18,570 bases of DNA from JBKBXU01 sp046313675. Lineage in GTDB: Bacteria > Bacteroidota > Bacteroidia > Cytophagales > Cytophagaceae. Made by a program: the position numbers and the translations under genes. The stretch lies in the NCBI GenBank assembly GCA_046313675.1, contig JBKBXU010000046.1, positions 1-18,570 on the forward strand, given 5' to 3'. The notes beneath the pieces were generated by a model. The model was not told where the DNA came from and ran no database searches. It saw only the letters and a program-made list of their open reading frames with translations. Shown piece by piece: positions 7,256-15,511 of the stretch. Numbering within the stretch: the first letter of the stretch is position 1; every line of letters begins with the position of its first letter.

Positions 7256-7939
7256 ATGGCAAAGTATCTCATACTATTGCAAATTTTGGTTGCCTTAGAC
7301 CTTCAGGCTCAGGATCGACGATTAACTCTTGTTACATTTCATATTGAAGATTTTGATAAAAAAACGGAAGTTAATGCCGGAATAGAAATCATTGGAATCG
7401 ATGGTCGGAAATCAATAAATGGTATGAGTGATTCTAAAGGCATTTATATGGTCATGCTGGAAGAGGGAGGGAAATACCATGTTTTGGTGAAACAATATGA
7501 TGAGGTATTTGATTTTGGTGTTATAGTAATTCCTTTTCTAAAGAAAGGCGATTTGTTTCATAAAGTTTTAAAAATTAAAGTCGATGCTGCTTTAATTCGT
7601 AGTTATATCTTGGAGAATGTTTATTTTGATACCAACAAGAGTGACCTTAAAAAAGAGGCTTTGCCTGCACTGGAAGAATTATTTTCTGTTTTAAATTCTA
7701 ATAAAGATATCCATATTGAGATTTGCGGTCATACTGATAATTCAGGTAATGAAAAAGCAAACCACAAATTGTCACAGCAACGTGCAGAAGCCGTTCGACA
7801 GTGGCTTATAAAAAAAGGAATTGATCCGGGCAGATTGTCAGCCAAGGGATTTGGTGCCGATGAACCTATAGCAGATAATGCTACTATCGAGGGTATGCAG
7901 TTAAACCGAAGGATAGAAATAAACGTCTTCAAAAAATAA
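7256..7939 (+). CDS. OmpA-family envelope protein, second of a tandem pair
   Basis: This 227-residue paralogue of the preceding protein keeps the same domain order: signal peptide ending near LQAQ (residue 19), beta-rich N-terminal domain, and OmpA-like domain (about 119-227). The latter has VYFDTNKSDL, ICGHTDNSGN (156-165), HKLSQQRAEAVRQWL and QLNRRIEI. Both copies share phrases such as LVTFxxxDFD and FDFGxxxIP, so the N-terminal domain has been conserved since the duplication, though many surface residues differ. The gene converges with the AI-2E permease gene, with only 8 bases between stop codons and no clear terminator. Confidence 0.92.
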   Translation: MAKYLILLQILVALDLQAQDRRLTLVTFHIEDFDKKTEVNAGIEIIGIDGRKSINGMSDSKGIYMVMLEEGGKYHVLVKQYDEVFDFGVIVIPFLKKGDLFHKVLKIKVDAALIRSYILENVYFDTNKSDLKKEALPALEELFSVLNSNKDIHIEICGHTDNSGNEKANHKLSQQRAEAVRQWLIKKGIDPGRLSAKGFGADEPIADNATIEGMQLNRRIEINVFKK

Positions 7940-7947
7940 TCCAATAA

Positions 7948-9003
7948 CTAGCCTTTTGGTTCTCCTTTTACCTCCAGGCTGTAGTCTCCCAAAGCATCTT
8001 CTATATAAAGCATTTTTACCAAAACCATAAAAGCTGCCAGGATAGGTGTGGAAAGAAGAAGCCCCAAAGGCCCCATTATAAGCGCAAAGAAAATCTGAAT
8101 GAGTAAAAGTAAAACAGGTGGCATCATAATGGCTTTCTTCTGAATATTTGGGGTGATAAAAGCACTTTCAAAAAACTGAACTCCTAAGTAAAGCAATCCG
8201 ACATAAATGGCCTTGGTCGGATCTTGCAGCAAAGCCACAAGTATAGGAGGAATGGCAGCAAGAATAGGACCTATATTAGGTATAAAGGACAAAAAGAATG
8301 CAAGTAAGGCGAAGGTCAATACCAAAGGAATATCTATAATCCATAAACCTATGGCTGTGAGAATGCCCACTATAGTCATGTCAATTATTTTTCCAACAAA
8401 CCAGCGGAAAAGGGTAAAGTTTAACGTGCTGAAAACTTCGCTGGTTCTCTTTCGTTTATCCATGGGGATTAGTCGCAGAAAGCCTCCTATGTACATGGAT
8501 GGATTAATGGTAAGGAATACCGCAATAATTAAAATTACTATTAAATCCATTACCACATTTGCCATTCCTGAAAGAAAACCAACTACAGCATCAAGAGCAT
8601 CTGCAGGGTTATTGAGCATATTTTCGTTCTCAGGCATTTGTCGCTTAAGAAAATTGCCAAAATCGGTACCTTCAAAGCCTTCTCTTATCTGCTCAATGGT
8701 TTGTGGTATTTTTTCACCCAGTTCCTGGACCTGTTCGCTTACCCTGGGAGCTAGTAGCCAGATTGCCAATACCACAAGCCCAAAGTTAAGTACCACTACG
8801 ACCGGCATACTGATTTTGGTGCTAATTTTTACTTTTTTGCTGATCCATTCTCCTGTTCCGCGCCATAAAATGGCTAGCATGGAGGAGGCAAATAGCAGTA
8901 AAAATACCTGATGGGCATAGTATAACAATAGTATCAGTAGAAAAATGACTAATACTAAAAATACCATCTTGAAAAAATCTCTTAAGTTGTTGTCTTTTGC
9001 CAT
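7948..9003 (-). CDS. AI-2E family transporter (PerM/YdiK type)
   Basis: This 351-residue inner-membrane protein has the typical layout of the AI-2E exporter (PerM) family. Two or three helices lie close to the N-terminus (VFLVLVIFLLILLLYY and LFASSMLAILW), with another at about 64-84. A polar periplasmic-type region of about 60 residues follows (VSEQVQELGEKIPQTIEQI to PADALDAV), then a block of five or so helices with family-like phrases such as FLSFIPNIGPILAAIPPILVAL and GPLGLLLSTPILAAFMVLVKMLY. Characterised relatives have varied substrates, including the autoinducer AI-2 and, in some cases, ions, so the substrate here is open. It lies 33 bases downstream of pyrE in the same direction and is likely co-transcribed. 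Confidence 0.9.
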   Translation of the reverse strand: MAKDNNLRDFFKMVFLVLVIFLLILLLYYAHQVFLLLFASSMLAILWRGTGEWISKKVKISTKISMPVVVVLNFGLVVLAIWLLAPRVSEQVQELGEKIPQTIEQIREGFEGTDFGNFLKRQMPENENMLNNPADALDAVVGFLSGMANVVMDLIVILIIAVFLTINPSMYIGGFLRLIPMDKRKRTSEVFSTLNFTLFRWFVGKIIDMTIVGILTAIGLWIIDIPLVLTFALLAFFLSFIPNIGPILAAIPPILVALLQDPTKAIYVGLLYLGVQFFESAFITPNIQKKAIMMPPVLLLLIQIFFALIMGPLGLLLSTPILAAFMVLVKMLYIEDALGDYSLEVKGEPKG

Positions 9004-9036
9004 TTCCTTGATATTACCCGGAAATGGCTGATAATG

Positions 9037-9666
9037 TTATTTTTTCCAGTCCTGAGGGTTCTGTCTCCACTCTTTCAACGATTGAAGATTGTCCTCAGAG
9101 ATATAATTTCCTTTGACGGCTTCTTCTACCAAGACATTGTAGTTTGAAAGAGAGTGTAAATGAATACCGGCATTTTTGAAATTTTCATCTGCAATACTAA
9201 ACCCATAGGTAAATATGGCTGCCATCCCTAAAACATTAAATCCGGCTTCTTTTAAAGCTTCAGCAGCTTTTAGGGAGCTTCCTCCTGTGGAGATAAGGTC
9301 TTCAATAAGTACAACTTTTCTGCCCTTTACAATTTCACCTTCTATCATATTGCTCATGCCGTGATCTTTAGGTTTAGGCCTGACATATAAAAAGGGGAGG
9401 TTTAGAACATCTGCAACTAAAGCCCCCTGCGCAATGCCGGCAGTGGCAACACCAGCAATGGATTCTGCATCAGGAAACTCTTTACGTATGAGTTCTGCCA
9501 ATTCCTTTTTTATGAGTGATCTGATATCAGGGTAGGATAAGGATAAGCGGTTGTCGCAATATATTGGGGAATTCCATCCCGAAGCCCATTTAAATGGTTG
9601 TTCAGGACTAAGTTTTATAGCTTTAATTTTTAAAAGAGCTGCAGCAATTTTTTGCGATGTATTCAT
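9037..9666 (-). CDS. pyrE: Orotate phosphoribosyltransferase
   Basis: PyrE joins orotate to phosphoribosyl pyrophosphate to make orotidine 5'-phosphate, the fifth step of pyrimidine synthesis. The 209-residue protein has KWASGWNSPIYCDNR (26-40), the catalytic flexible loop with RPKPKDHG (96-103) and the PRPP-binding loop VVLIEDLISTGGS (118-130), all as expected in bacterial PyrE. It is followed by the AI-2E permease gene. It is divergent from a Nudix gene across a 187-base AT-rich spacer. Confidence 0.96.
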   Translation of the reverse strand: MNTSQKIAAALLKIKAIKLSPEQPFKWASGWNSPIYCDNRLSLSYPDIRSLIKKELAELIRKEFPDAESIAGVATAGIAQGALVADVLNLPFLYVRPKPKDHGMSNMIEGEIVKGRKVVLIEDLISTGGSSLKAAEALKEAGFNVLGMAAIFTYGFSIADENFKNAGIHLHSLSNYNVLVEEAVKGNYISEDNLQSLKEWRQNPQDWKK

Positions 9667-9853
9667 CTTTAAAATAATAGGTTATGGGATTAATAAAATG
9701 TCTCAGAGAAGACCATCCTCTTTTCTGATCAATTATATTTATAAATATGCTGCAAAATTCCGGAAATATTTTTTTTTAACAATAAATAAATCTAATTTGT
9801 TAAAAAGAAAATAATTTTTTGTTTTGCAGGAATTAATCGAGATTTTGCCTTTC

Positions 9854-10525
9854 ATGAAGCTTTTTATAAATGATAAGCCTGTCTGCGTTGTGGATTTGGA
9901 TGAATGTGATGGATTGAAATTTGACGAAGTATTTGACAAAAAGGACGACATAGTCTCAAAACAGCTTGTGGGCAATGTGTTGTTTGAAAATGCCAGTACT
10001 GCTCAGGTCGATCGTTTATTGAAATTGCTTGAAAGTAAGAAGTTGAAAAAGTTGGAATCCATTACACTGGCTGTGGAAAATCCTTCCTTGATGAAAGAGT
10101 ATATAAAGGATTGCTTTAAAATTATTAAAGCAGCCGGAGGAATTGTTACCAAAGGTGATAAGATTTTAATGATTTACCGTCTTGGAAAATGGGATTTCCC
10201 GAAAGGTAAACTTAAGAAAAAAGAAGATTCACTAGAAGGGGCAAGAAGGGAAGTGGAAGAAGAATGCAATATTACGGTAGGGGTTGGCCGAAAAATCGGG
10301 CCTACCTGGCATACTTATATGCGAAAAGGAAAACGCATTCTTAAAAAAACAATCTGGTATCAAATGCATTGCATAGATGATTCGAATATGCAACCTCAGA
10401 CAGAAGAATTTATTGAAGAGGTACGATGGATGAATAAAATGGAGGTTCAGGCTGCAATGAAAGGTACATATAAATCTATAGAAGAAATCAGTAATAACTA
10501 CTTTTCTACGGTTGGAAGCTTATAG
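9854..10525 (+). CDS. Nudix hydrolase with an extra N-terminal domain
   Basis: This 223-residue protein has a Nudix domain at about residues 92-215. The Nudix box runs from G118 to I140: G118, E124, R132-E133 and E136-E137 are present, but the usual glycine near the end is asparagine (N139). Nudix enzymes cleave nucleoside diphosphates linked to another group; the WDFPKGK phrase is common in diadenosine polyphosphate or Nudt3-like members, so such a substrate is possible. About 90 residues at the N-terminus (beginning MKLFINDKP) form a separate alpha/beta region that I do not recognise. I chose the ATG at 9854. A TTG 30 bases upstream is in frame but would add the residues MQELIEILPF with no support. 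The secreted-protein gene downstream overlaps its end. Confidence 0.88.
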   Translation: MKLFINDKPVCVVDLDECDGLKFDEVFDKKDDIVSKQLVGNVLFENASTAQVDRLLKLLESKKLKKLESITLAVENPSLMKEYIKDCFKIIKAAGGIVTKGDKILMIYRLGKWDFPKGKLKKKEDSLEGARREVEEECNITVGVGRKIGPTWHTYMRKGKRILKKTIWYQMHCIDDSNMQPQTEEFIEEVRWMNKMEVQAAMKGTYKSIEEISNNYFSTVGSL

Positions 10526-11036
10526 GTACTTCAAAGGATGGCTTAACCTGCTTATTTTAATTGGTTTTTTAGCATTTCCAAGCTTTGCTCAAGACACCAT
10601 CCGGTTGCATGCTAAACCCATACTTCAAATTCAAAAATGGCCTGATCTGGTTCCGGTATCAAAGCTTAAGCCAGGAGAGTCAAGTTTGATATTTACGAAT
10701 ATTACAGTCCTGCCTTATTCGGACGTTGATTTAGTAAATACTAAGGGTCTTGTTGATGTCAAAGAAGATGATGTCAAAAGTAATTTGTTTCTGATCACAC
10801 CTAAGAGTGAGTTAAAAATGCAGGAGGAAATTAAGGTTATTGAACTGGAAGTGTGGGTAAAATTAGGTGACAAGGAAGTCTATTATCCCTGCCCCAGGAA
10901 TTCTGGATTGAGTATTTATGATAAAAATTTAAATTTATACCACCCCAATGTTCAATGGATAAATTTGAGAGAAAAGTATGAGGTGAAGGGGGATAGAATA
11001 TTATTAACCACTCTGAGCATAGTTTTAGAAAAATAG
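10512..11036 (+). CDS. Secreted protein of unknown function
   Basis: I do not recognise this 174-residue protein. It has a signal peptide: a basic start (YRYFKGW), a hydrophobic core (LLILIGFLAFP) and a likely cleavage after SFA before QDTIRL (around residue 26). The mature part is mostly beta-strand-like, contains one cysteine (in YYPCPRNS) and no known motif. The only plausible start is the TTG at 10512, which lies inside the Nudix gene and overlaps it by 14 bases. In that frame a stop ends at 10481 and no ATG occurs before the signal peptide. The overlap implies translational coupling to the Nudix gene. Localisation is periplasm or outside the cell. Confidence 0.72.
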   Translation: MEAYRYFKGWLNLLILIGFLAFPSFAQDTIRLHAKPILQIQKWPDLVPVSKLKPGESSLIFTNITVLPYSDVDLVNTKGLVDVKEDDVKSNLFLITPKSELKMQEEIKVIELEVWVKLGDKEVYYPCPRNSGLSIYDKNLNLYHPNVQWINLREKYEVKGDRILLTTLSIVLEK

Positions 11037-11064
11037 ATGCCCCTTATTTTTTAAAATAAGCATC
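11036..11064. terminator. Possible weak AT-rich terminator hairpin
   Basis: Just after the secreted-protein stop, GATGC (11036-11040) can pair with GCATC (11060-11064), with a three-C bulge. Inside it TTATTTT pairs with AAAATAA. There is no T-run after the stem, so its role as a terminator is doubtful; it may instead influence the downstream gene at 11087. Confidence 0.25.
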
Positions 11065-11086
11065 CCAACTGAATTTCAATATCACC

Positions 11087-11464
11087 ATGATTTTCCTTTT
11101 GACTTCCTATATAGCTATAACCCTAATTGTTGTAATATTTCAAATCAGTCTTTTATTTGGAGCGCCTTTGGGAGAATATACCATGGGTGGAAAATATAAG
11201 GGAAGTTTACCCAAAAAGATACGAGTTGCCGTATTTCTGCAAATCCTTGTCTTGTTTTTCTTTTTATTTATTGTGTTGATAAATACAGGTTTTGCTTTTA
11301 GCCAGTATGCTTCTATTGGAAATACAGGTATATGGTTTGTAGTGGCATTTTTTGTGTTAGGTTCTATTCTTAATCTGGCAACCCCTAGTAAAAAAGAAAG
11401 AATGGTTTGGGGACCGGTAAATGTGCTGACTTTACTTATTGTTTTGTTGATTGCACTTAATTAG
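11087..11464 (+). CDS. Four-helix membrane protein of unknown function
   Basis: This 125-residue protein has four predicted transmembrane helices: residues 2-24 (IFLLTSYIAITLIVVIF), about 48-68 (VAVFLQILVLFFFLFIVLI), about 82-98 (WFVVAFFVLGSILNL) and about 107-124 (WGPVNVLTLLIVLLIAL). The loop GAPLGEYTMGGKYKG after helix 1, with a central LPKKIR, and the STPSKKER-like loop before helix 4 are typical of small Bacteroidota membrane proteins that I know only as hypothetical. It follows the Nudix and secreted-protein genes in the same direction and converges with coaD. No catalytic residues are evident. Confidence 0.78.
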   Translation: MIFLLTSYIAITLIVVIFQISLLFGAPLGEYTMGGKYKGSLPKKIRVAVFLQILVLFFFLFIVLINTGFAFSQYASIGNTGIWFVVAFFVLGSILNLATPSKKERMVWGPVNVLTLLIVLLIALN

Positions 11465-11547
11465 CCTGAGCTTCTTCCAATTTTGAAATTGAATCAATTT
11501 ATCATTGTTTCTAAATTTAACTACAGGACAGGTTTTTTGGGTAGGTA

Positions 11548-12000
11548 TTAAAGCTTATACGGGATAAAGAAATCAATCTCTCCTTCATATTTATGGATTT
11601 CCCTTATGATGGATGAACTGATGGATGCCAAAGCAGGGGTGGTGATCAGGAAAATGGTTTCAAGCTCGTTCCAAAGATGTTTATTCGCCTGACAGATGGT
11701 ATTTTCATATTCAAAATCTGTCGTATTGCGTAAACCTCTGATGATAAATTTAGCCCCTTGTTTTCGGGCGAAATCCGCTGTTAAACCCTGGTAAGATTGA
11801 ATCTTTACCTTTGGGTGCTGATGAAAAGTCTCAGTAATTTTTTGTTCCATCAGCTCCAGGGAAAAATAACGATTTTTATTGCTGTTGTTTCCAATGGCAA
11901 TAATCACCTCGTCGAAAAGAGGAAGGCTTCTTAGAACAATGTCCTCATGTCCTTTGGTAAATGGATCAAAGGATCCCGGGAAAATGGCGGTTTTTTTCAT
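11548..12000 (-). CDS. coaD: Phosphopantetheine adenylyltransferase
   Basis: CoaD transfers AMP from ATP to 4'-phosphopantetheine, the penultimate step of coenzyme A synthesis. The 150-residue protein carries the nucleotidyltransferase signature PGSFDPFTKGH (8-18), where T15 and H18 are the catalytic T/H-x-G-H residues. RGLRN lies at 88-92 and ISSSIIREI at 127-135 in the substrate and ATP sites. Length is slightly under the usual 155-165 residues but complete. The gene lies 3 bases after the DUF3822 gene, an arrangement I recall from other Bacteroidota. Confidence 0.96.
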   Translation of the reverse strand: MKKTAIFPGSFDPFTKGHEDIVLRSLPLFDEVIIAIGNNSNKNRYFSLELMEQKITETFHQHPKVKIQSYQGLTADFARKQGAKFIIRGLRNTTDFEYENTICQANKHLWNELETIFLITTPALASISSSIIREIHKYEGEIDFFIPYKL

Positions 12001-12003
12001 TAA

Positions 12004-12900
12004 TTACTCACAAAGGTGCATGTTGTAGAGATCAAAGAATCTATGGTCAAAAACCTCATCAAACTGATAGCCAAAGTACAAATTAGATGGCTTGTTTCCA
12101 AAGCTTAAGTTAGCAATGTATTTACTAAGCTTAAGATAAATGGAAGAATCGGTAGCGATTTCACCAAATAATGTAACCTCTGTTGTTTCAGGATTCAGAT
12201 TAAGCTGGTCAAATACAAACATTACAAAATACACAAAATCCTCTGTTGATGTGAAATTAAAGCAATTGCAGAATTCCATTTTCTTGCTGCTGTTGACTAG
12301 AATGGTCATGAAATTATTTTCAACGAGGATATGCAGTTTTTTTTCTTTATTTCCATTTCCTCCTATTAAAACCCCTTCAATAAATGGACTGGTGTGATGT
12401 ACCACTTGTATTTTTTTCAGAGGGTAGGCTTCCGTAAAGAATTTTATGATTTGCTTATCTGCAGAAAAAATATTGACGGCATCGGTACTGTTTTGCTTGT
12501 AGTAGTACAGGTTTTCTTTAGAAAGTAATTCTTTTTTACAGTTTATACTTAGGTAATCAGCCAGATATTCCTGGTCAAAAAGGGAATGGGGGATTAAAGA
12601 AAAATTCATGTTTTTGATTCCCAGCTTTATGGATTTCCAGAAGCCGGCATTCAACAGGTGATGATTGTCGTATATATCCTTTAAAACTTCCAGTAATTCA
12701 TTGTGATCTTTTACTGAGTTTAACTGGTAGTCCTCTATTAGGAGGCAGCGGTTATCTTCAGTATCGGTAATGCATATACGGAATAGTATATGGGAGACTT
12801 GAAGAGAAAGGTTGTATCGTGGAATTAAATCAATGTTAAACTTCTCGTCCTTAATCTTTTGATTTAATTTATAATAGGCTGTGATATTTTCTAGCATCAT
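12004..12900 (-). CDS. DUF3822 family protein (actin/ASKHA-like, unknown function)
   Basis: This 298-residue protein resembles DUF3822 proteins of Bacteroidota, which are predicted to have an actin-like ATPase (ASKHA) fold and whose function is unknown. Supporting features are its position directly before coaD with a 3-base gap, its length of about 300, and phrases such as LSLQVSHILFRICI near the start and VTLFGEI with a following polar helix near residue 240. The canonical ATPase phosphate loops are not obvious, so nucleotide binding is uncertain. Two adjacent ATG codons at 12900 and 12897 are possible starts. The consistent pairing with coaD suggests a role linked to coenzyme A, but that is inference. 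Confidence 0.82.
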   Translation of the reverse strand: MMLENITAYYKLNQKIKDEKFNIDLIPRYNLSLQVSHILFRICITDTEDNRCLLIEDYQLNSVKDHNELLEVLKDIYDNHHLLNAGFWKSIKLGIKNMNFSLIPHSLFDQEYLADYLSINCKKELLSKENLYYYKQNSTDAVNIFSADKQIIKFFTEAYPLKKIQVVHHTSPFIEGVLIGGNGNKEKKLHILVENNFMTILVNSSKKMEFCNCFNFTSTEDFVYFVMFVFDQLNLNPETTEVTLFGEIATDSSIYLKLSKYIANLSFGNKPSNLYFGYQFDEVFDHRFFDLYNMHLCE

Positions 12901-13039
12901 ATTCTTACTTAGTCATCAATCTTATATGCACAAATTTCCTGATTTTTATAGTCAGTAACCAGATATGGAGGACTTAAATTTACGATTTTTTTCAGTAATT
13001 TTAAAGCAAAAATTATATAGAATCTTGAATAAATTTAAT

Positions 13040-13534
13040 TTAAGCTGTAAATTTAATGTAACCTCTTGTATTTAAGAGATCTGTGAGTGTAATGCAATGG
13101 TTTAAAATATTGTGATAAAGCTTCGGATCCTGGTTTTTAATTGAGGTATATTCCAAAAATCTGACCTCATTGATTATTTGCAATTCCTTTTTCATCTCCG
13201 GATCCAGGCCTTTTTGTAGTTTGCCGTCAACAATTTTAACTTCGAAGAATAATTCAATAGCATGAAGCGGCATTTGAATAAATTCATGAATAAAAAGAAA
13301 CCTTGTAACCTCAATATTTAATCCGGTCTCTTCTTTAAATTCCCGTATCAGGGTATCTTCTGCAGATTCTCCAAAGTCTATTCCTCCTCCCGGCGGAGCC
13401 CATAAGGTGCCCATCTCGCCAAGAGAATGGTGGTTGACTAGTAGAATCTCATCATCTATTGAGCAAATTCCGGAAACCCGCACCCGTAATTTATTTCCAA
13501 ATACTTTTTCTATTTCTTTCGTTAGTTTTTCCAT
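13040..13534 (-). CDS. Nudix hydrolase
   Basis: This 164-residue cytoplasmic enzyme has a textbook Nudix box from G50 to L72 (G50, E56, R64-E65, E68-E69, G71), preceded by LWAPPGGGIDFGE. It should hydrolyse a nucleoside diphosphate derivative; ADP-ribose, nucleotide sugars or oxidised nucleotides are all possible. The domain begins at about residue 15, where RVRVSGICSIDDEILLV forms the first strands, so the protein is essentially the catalytic domain plus a C-terminal helix. It precedes the DUF3822 gene by 139 bases on the same strand and is divergent from the helicase gene. Confidence 0.92.
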   Translation of the reverse strand: MEKLTKEIEKVFGNKLRVRVSGICSIDDEILLVNHHSLGEMGTLWAPPGGGIDFGESAEDTLIREFKEETGLNIEVTRFLFIHEFIQMPLHAIELFFEVKIVDGKLQKGLDPEMKKELQIINEVRFLEYTSIKNQDPKLYHNILNHCITLTDLLNTRGYIKFTA

Positions 13535-13633
13535 ACTTTTTGCAATTTAGCAAAACAGTAGGAAATCGATGTCCTTGAAAGGTATGAAGTAGAACGGTTC
13601 TAAAATTATTTTAATTCCAAATTTTAAAAATCA

Positions 13634-15022
13634 ATGTCCCCATCCGAACAGATTATTAATGGATTTCCTTTTGAGCCTACCTATGGTCAGATTGAAGCCT
13701 GCCGTCTGTTTAATGTTTTTCTTGCCGATAAGGACAGTGAGCGTCCTTCGTATATTCTGAAAGGGTATGCAGGAACGGGTAAAACCACTCTTATAAGTCA
13801 GATTGTTAAACTAGATATCGGCTATGATTATGTGTTGCTAGCGCCTACGGGCCGTGCGGCAAAAGTAATGTCTTCCTATTCCGGTCGAGGTGCCAGCACC
13901 ATTCACAGAGAGATTTTTATAAGAGAGAAGGATGATTCCGGTATGTATTCATTTAAGAGGAAGAAAAATACCAAGTCAAAAACCATATACATTATTGATG
14001 AAGCCTCAATGATATCTGATGATGTTGAATATGGAGGAAGAAGCCTGCTTGCTGATTTGCTGGAATACATTTATTCAAAACCTAAAAATAAGCTTCTTTT
14101 CGTAGGAGATCCTGCTCAGCTTCCTCCGGTTGGTAAAACCAATAGCCCGGCATTGGATGCTTCATATATGGCAGTTTACCATCGGCTGAATGTATTGGAA
14201 TGTGAGCTTACCGAAGTAGTGCGGCAGGAGGTGAACTCGGGGGTTTTACTAAATGCTACCCGTTTGAGGAATTCTCTTGCAAATAAAGATGTAAATTTTC
14301 GATTTGTGACTCAGGGGTACCGTGATGTGTATAGGATTACTCCTGATAAGTTGGAAGATGGTATCCGTTATGCGCTTAATAAATTCGGACAGGAAGAAAC
14401 CATTGTTATATGCCGATCTAATAAGGCTGCTGTAAATTACAACAATTACATCCGCAGAAGCATACAATTCAGGGAGGAAGAGATTGATGCCGGAGAGATC
14501 CTTATGGTGGTGAAAAATAATTATACCGTAATACCGGAAGATCATAAGGCTGAGTTTATTGCGAATGGAGATTTTGTGGAAGTGCTCAAAATCAGAAAGC
14601 TTCAGGAACTGTATGGTTTCAGGTTTGGTTTACTTGAAATGCAATTGCTTGATTATCCTGAGCAGCCTGCTTTCGAGGCTTGGGTAATTCTGGATGTATT
14701 GCACTCCAATGCTCCCGGTTTGACGCAGGAGGAGTATAAGAAACTTTATGAATCTGTTTTGGAAGATTATACGGATCTTCCGAAGTATAAAAGGGGGGCA
14801 GCATTGAAAAATGATAAATTCCTTAATGCCCTACAGGTAAAATATGCCTACGCATTGACTTGTCATAAATCGCAGGGTGGACAATGGGGAGCAGTTTTTT
14901 TGGATCAGGGATTTCTGCAGGAAGATATGATTAATACCGAATACGTCAGATGGTTGTATACCGCTGTTACCAGAGCAGGTAAGGAATTGTATCTTCTTAA
15001 TTTTGATGATCGATTTTTTTAA
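13634..15022 (+). CDS. RecD-like/PIF1-type ATP-dependent DNA helicase
   Basis: This 462-residue protein is a superfamily 1B helicase of the short RecD-like type without N-terminal RecD domains. Motifs in order are Walker A GYAGTGKTT (44-52), Ia LAPTGRAA (69-76), the Walker B/DEAS segment IIDEASMI (120-127), motif III FVGDPAQLPPVG (156-167), the C-terminal 2B-like TCHKSQGGQW (409-418) and motif VI region YTAVTRA (442-448). It should unwind DNA 5'-to-3' and act in repair or replication-fork handling. Its size and C-terminal UvrD_C_2-like module match Bacteroidota proteins annotated as AAA-family or RecD-like helicases. A 55-base gap separates it from the DUF1573 gene. Confidence 0.94.
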   Translation: MSPSEQIINGFPFEPTYGQIEACRLFNVFLADKDSERPSYILKGYAGTGKTTLISQIVKLDIGYDYVLLAPTGRAAKVMSSYSGRGASTIHREIFIREKDDSGMYSFKRKKNTKSKTIYIIDEASMISDDVEYGGRSLLADLLEYIYSKPKNKLLFVGDPAQLPPVGKTNSPALDASYMAVYHRLNVLECELTEVVRQEVNSGVLLNATRLRNSLANKDVNFRFVTQGYRDVYRITPDKLEDGIRYALNKFGQEETIVICRSNKAAVNYNNYIRRSIQFREEEIDAGEILMVVKNNYTVIPEDHKAEFIANGDFVEVLKIRKLQELYGFRFGLLEMQLLDYPEQPAFEAWVILDVLHSNAPGLTQEEYKKLYESVLEDYTDLPKYKRGAALKNDKFLNALQVKYAYALTCHKSQGGQWGAVFLDQGFLQEDMINTEYVRWLYTAVTRAGKELYLLNFDDRFF

Positions 15023-15077
15023 GAAAATCTGGCAGGATAATTGAATAATATTATATAGATTAGACAAAAAATACATT

Positions 15078-15479
15078 ATGAAAAAACTGCTTTGCTTATG
15101 TTTTGTGCTTTTTGCCCTTTCCTCTATAGGATTTGCACAAACAACCGACGATACCAAAAAAGGACCGGAAATCACCTTTGTTGAGAAATCAAAAGATTTT
15201 GGTGATATTATAGAAGGCGATACGGTTCAACATGTATTTAAGTTTAAAAACACAGGAACTGAGCCTTTGGTCATATCTGATGTGGTTACCACTTGCGGAT
15301 GTACTGCTCCGAGTTGGAGTAAGCAACCTGTAATGCCGGGTCAAAGTGGCGAAATTACAGTAATGTTTAAATCGGCCGGAAAATCCGGTCGGCAGAATAA
15401 GGTCGTAACTGTTTTATCAAATGCCACCAATCACAGGTCAACGGTTAGTATAATTACCAATGTCTTGCCTAAAAAATAG
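15078..15479 (+). CDS. Secreted DUF1573 protein
   Basis: This 133-residue protein has a signal peptide (MKKLLCLCFVLFALSSIGFA, cleavage before Q21) and one DUF1573 domain, an immunoglobulin-like beta-sandwich common in Bacteroidota. Diagnostic features are FGDIIEGDTVQHVFKFKNTG (residues 42-61), VTTCGCTAPSW with the conserved CGC core, and MPGQSGEITVMFKSAGKSG. The CGC cysteines may form a disulphide or bind a metal in the periplasm. The function of the family is unknown. The gene ends 2 bases before a strong bidirectional terminator. Confidence 0.93.
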   Translation: MKKLLCLCFVLFALSSIGFAQTTDDTKKGPEITFVEKSKDFGDIIEGDTVQHVFKFKNTGTEPLVISDVVTTCGCTAPSWSKQPVMPGQSGEITVMFKSAGKSGRQNKVVTVLSNATNHRSTVSIITNVLPKK

Positions 15480-15480
15480 A

Positions 15481-15510
15481 TAAAGGCCGGTGTTTTTGCC
15501 GGCCTTTATT
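15481..15510. terminator. Bidirectional intrinsic terminator
   Basis: A GC-rich ten-base stem (15481-15490 with 15499-15508) closes an eight-base TGTTTTTG loop. It lies between the DUF1573 gene and the convergent EamA gene, whose stop codon starts at 15512. Both flanks are AT-rich, so it can serve both genes. Confidence 0.88.
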
Positions 15511-15511
15511 A

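Noticed and set aside
8207..8911. 234-codon plus-strand ORF inside the AI-2E permease gene
   Set aside because: It is the shadow of a membrane-protein gene in the opposite strand; the composition is rich in I, S, T and K with no motif.
9698..9814. 38-codon basic ORF between pyrE and the Nudix gene
   Set aside because: It is short, lies in AT-rich spacer, has no ribosome-binding site or promoter match, and its lysine-rich end simply follows the A-rich DNA.
9824..9853. TTG start for the Nudix protein
   Set aside because: It would add ten residues with no supporting ribosome-binding site; the ATG at 9854 starts directly at the first strand of the protein.
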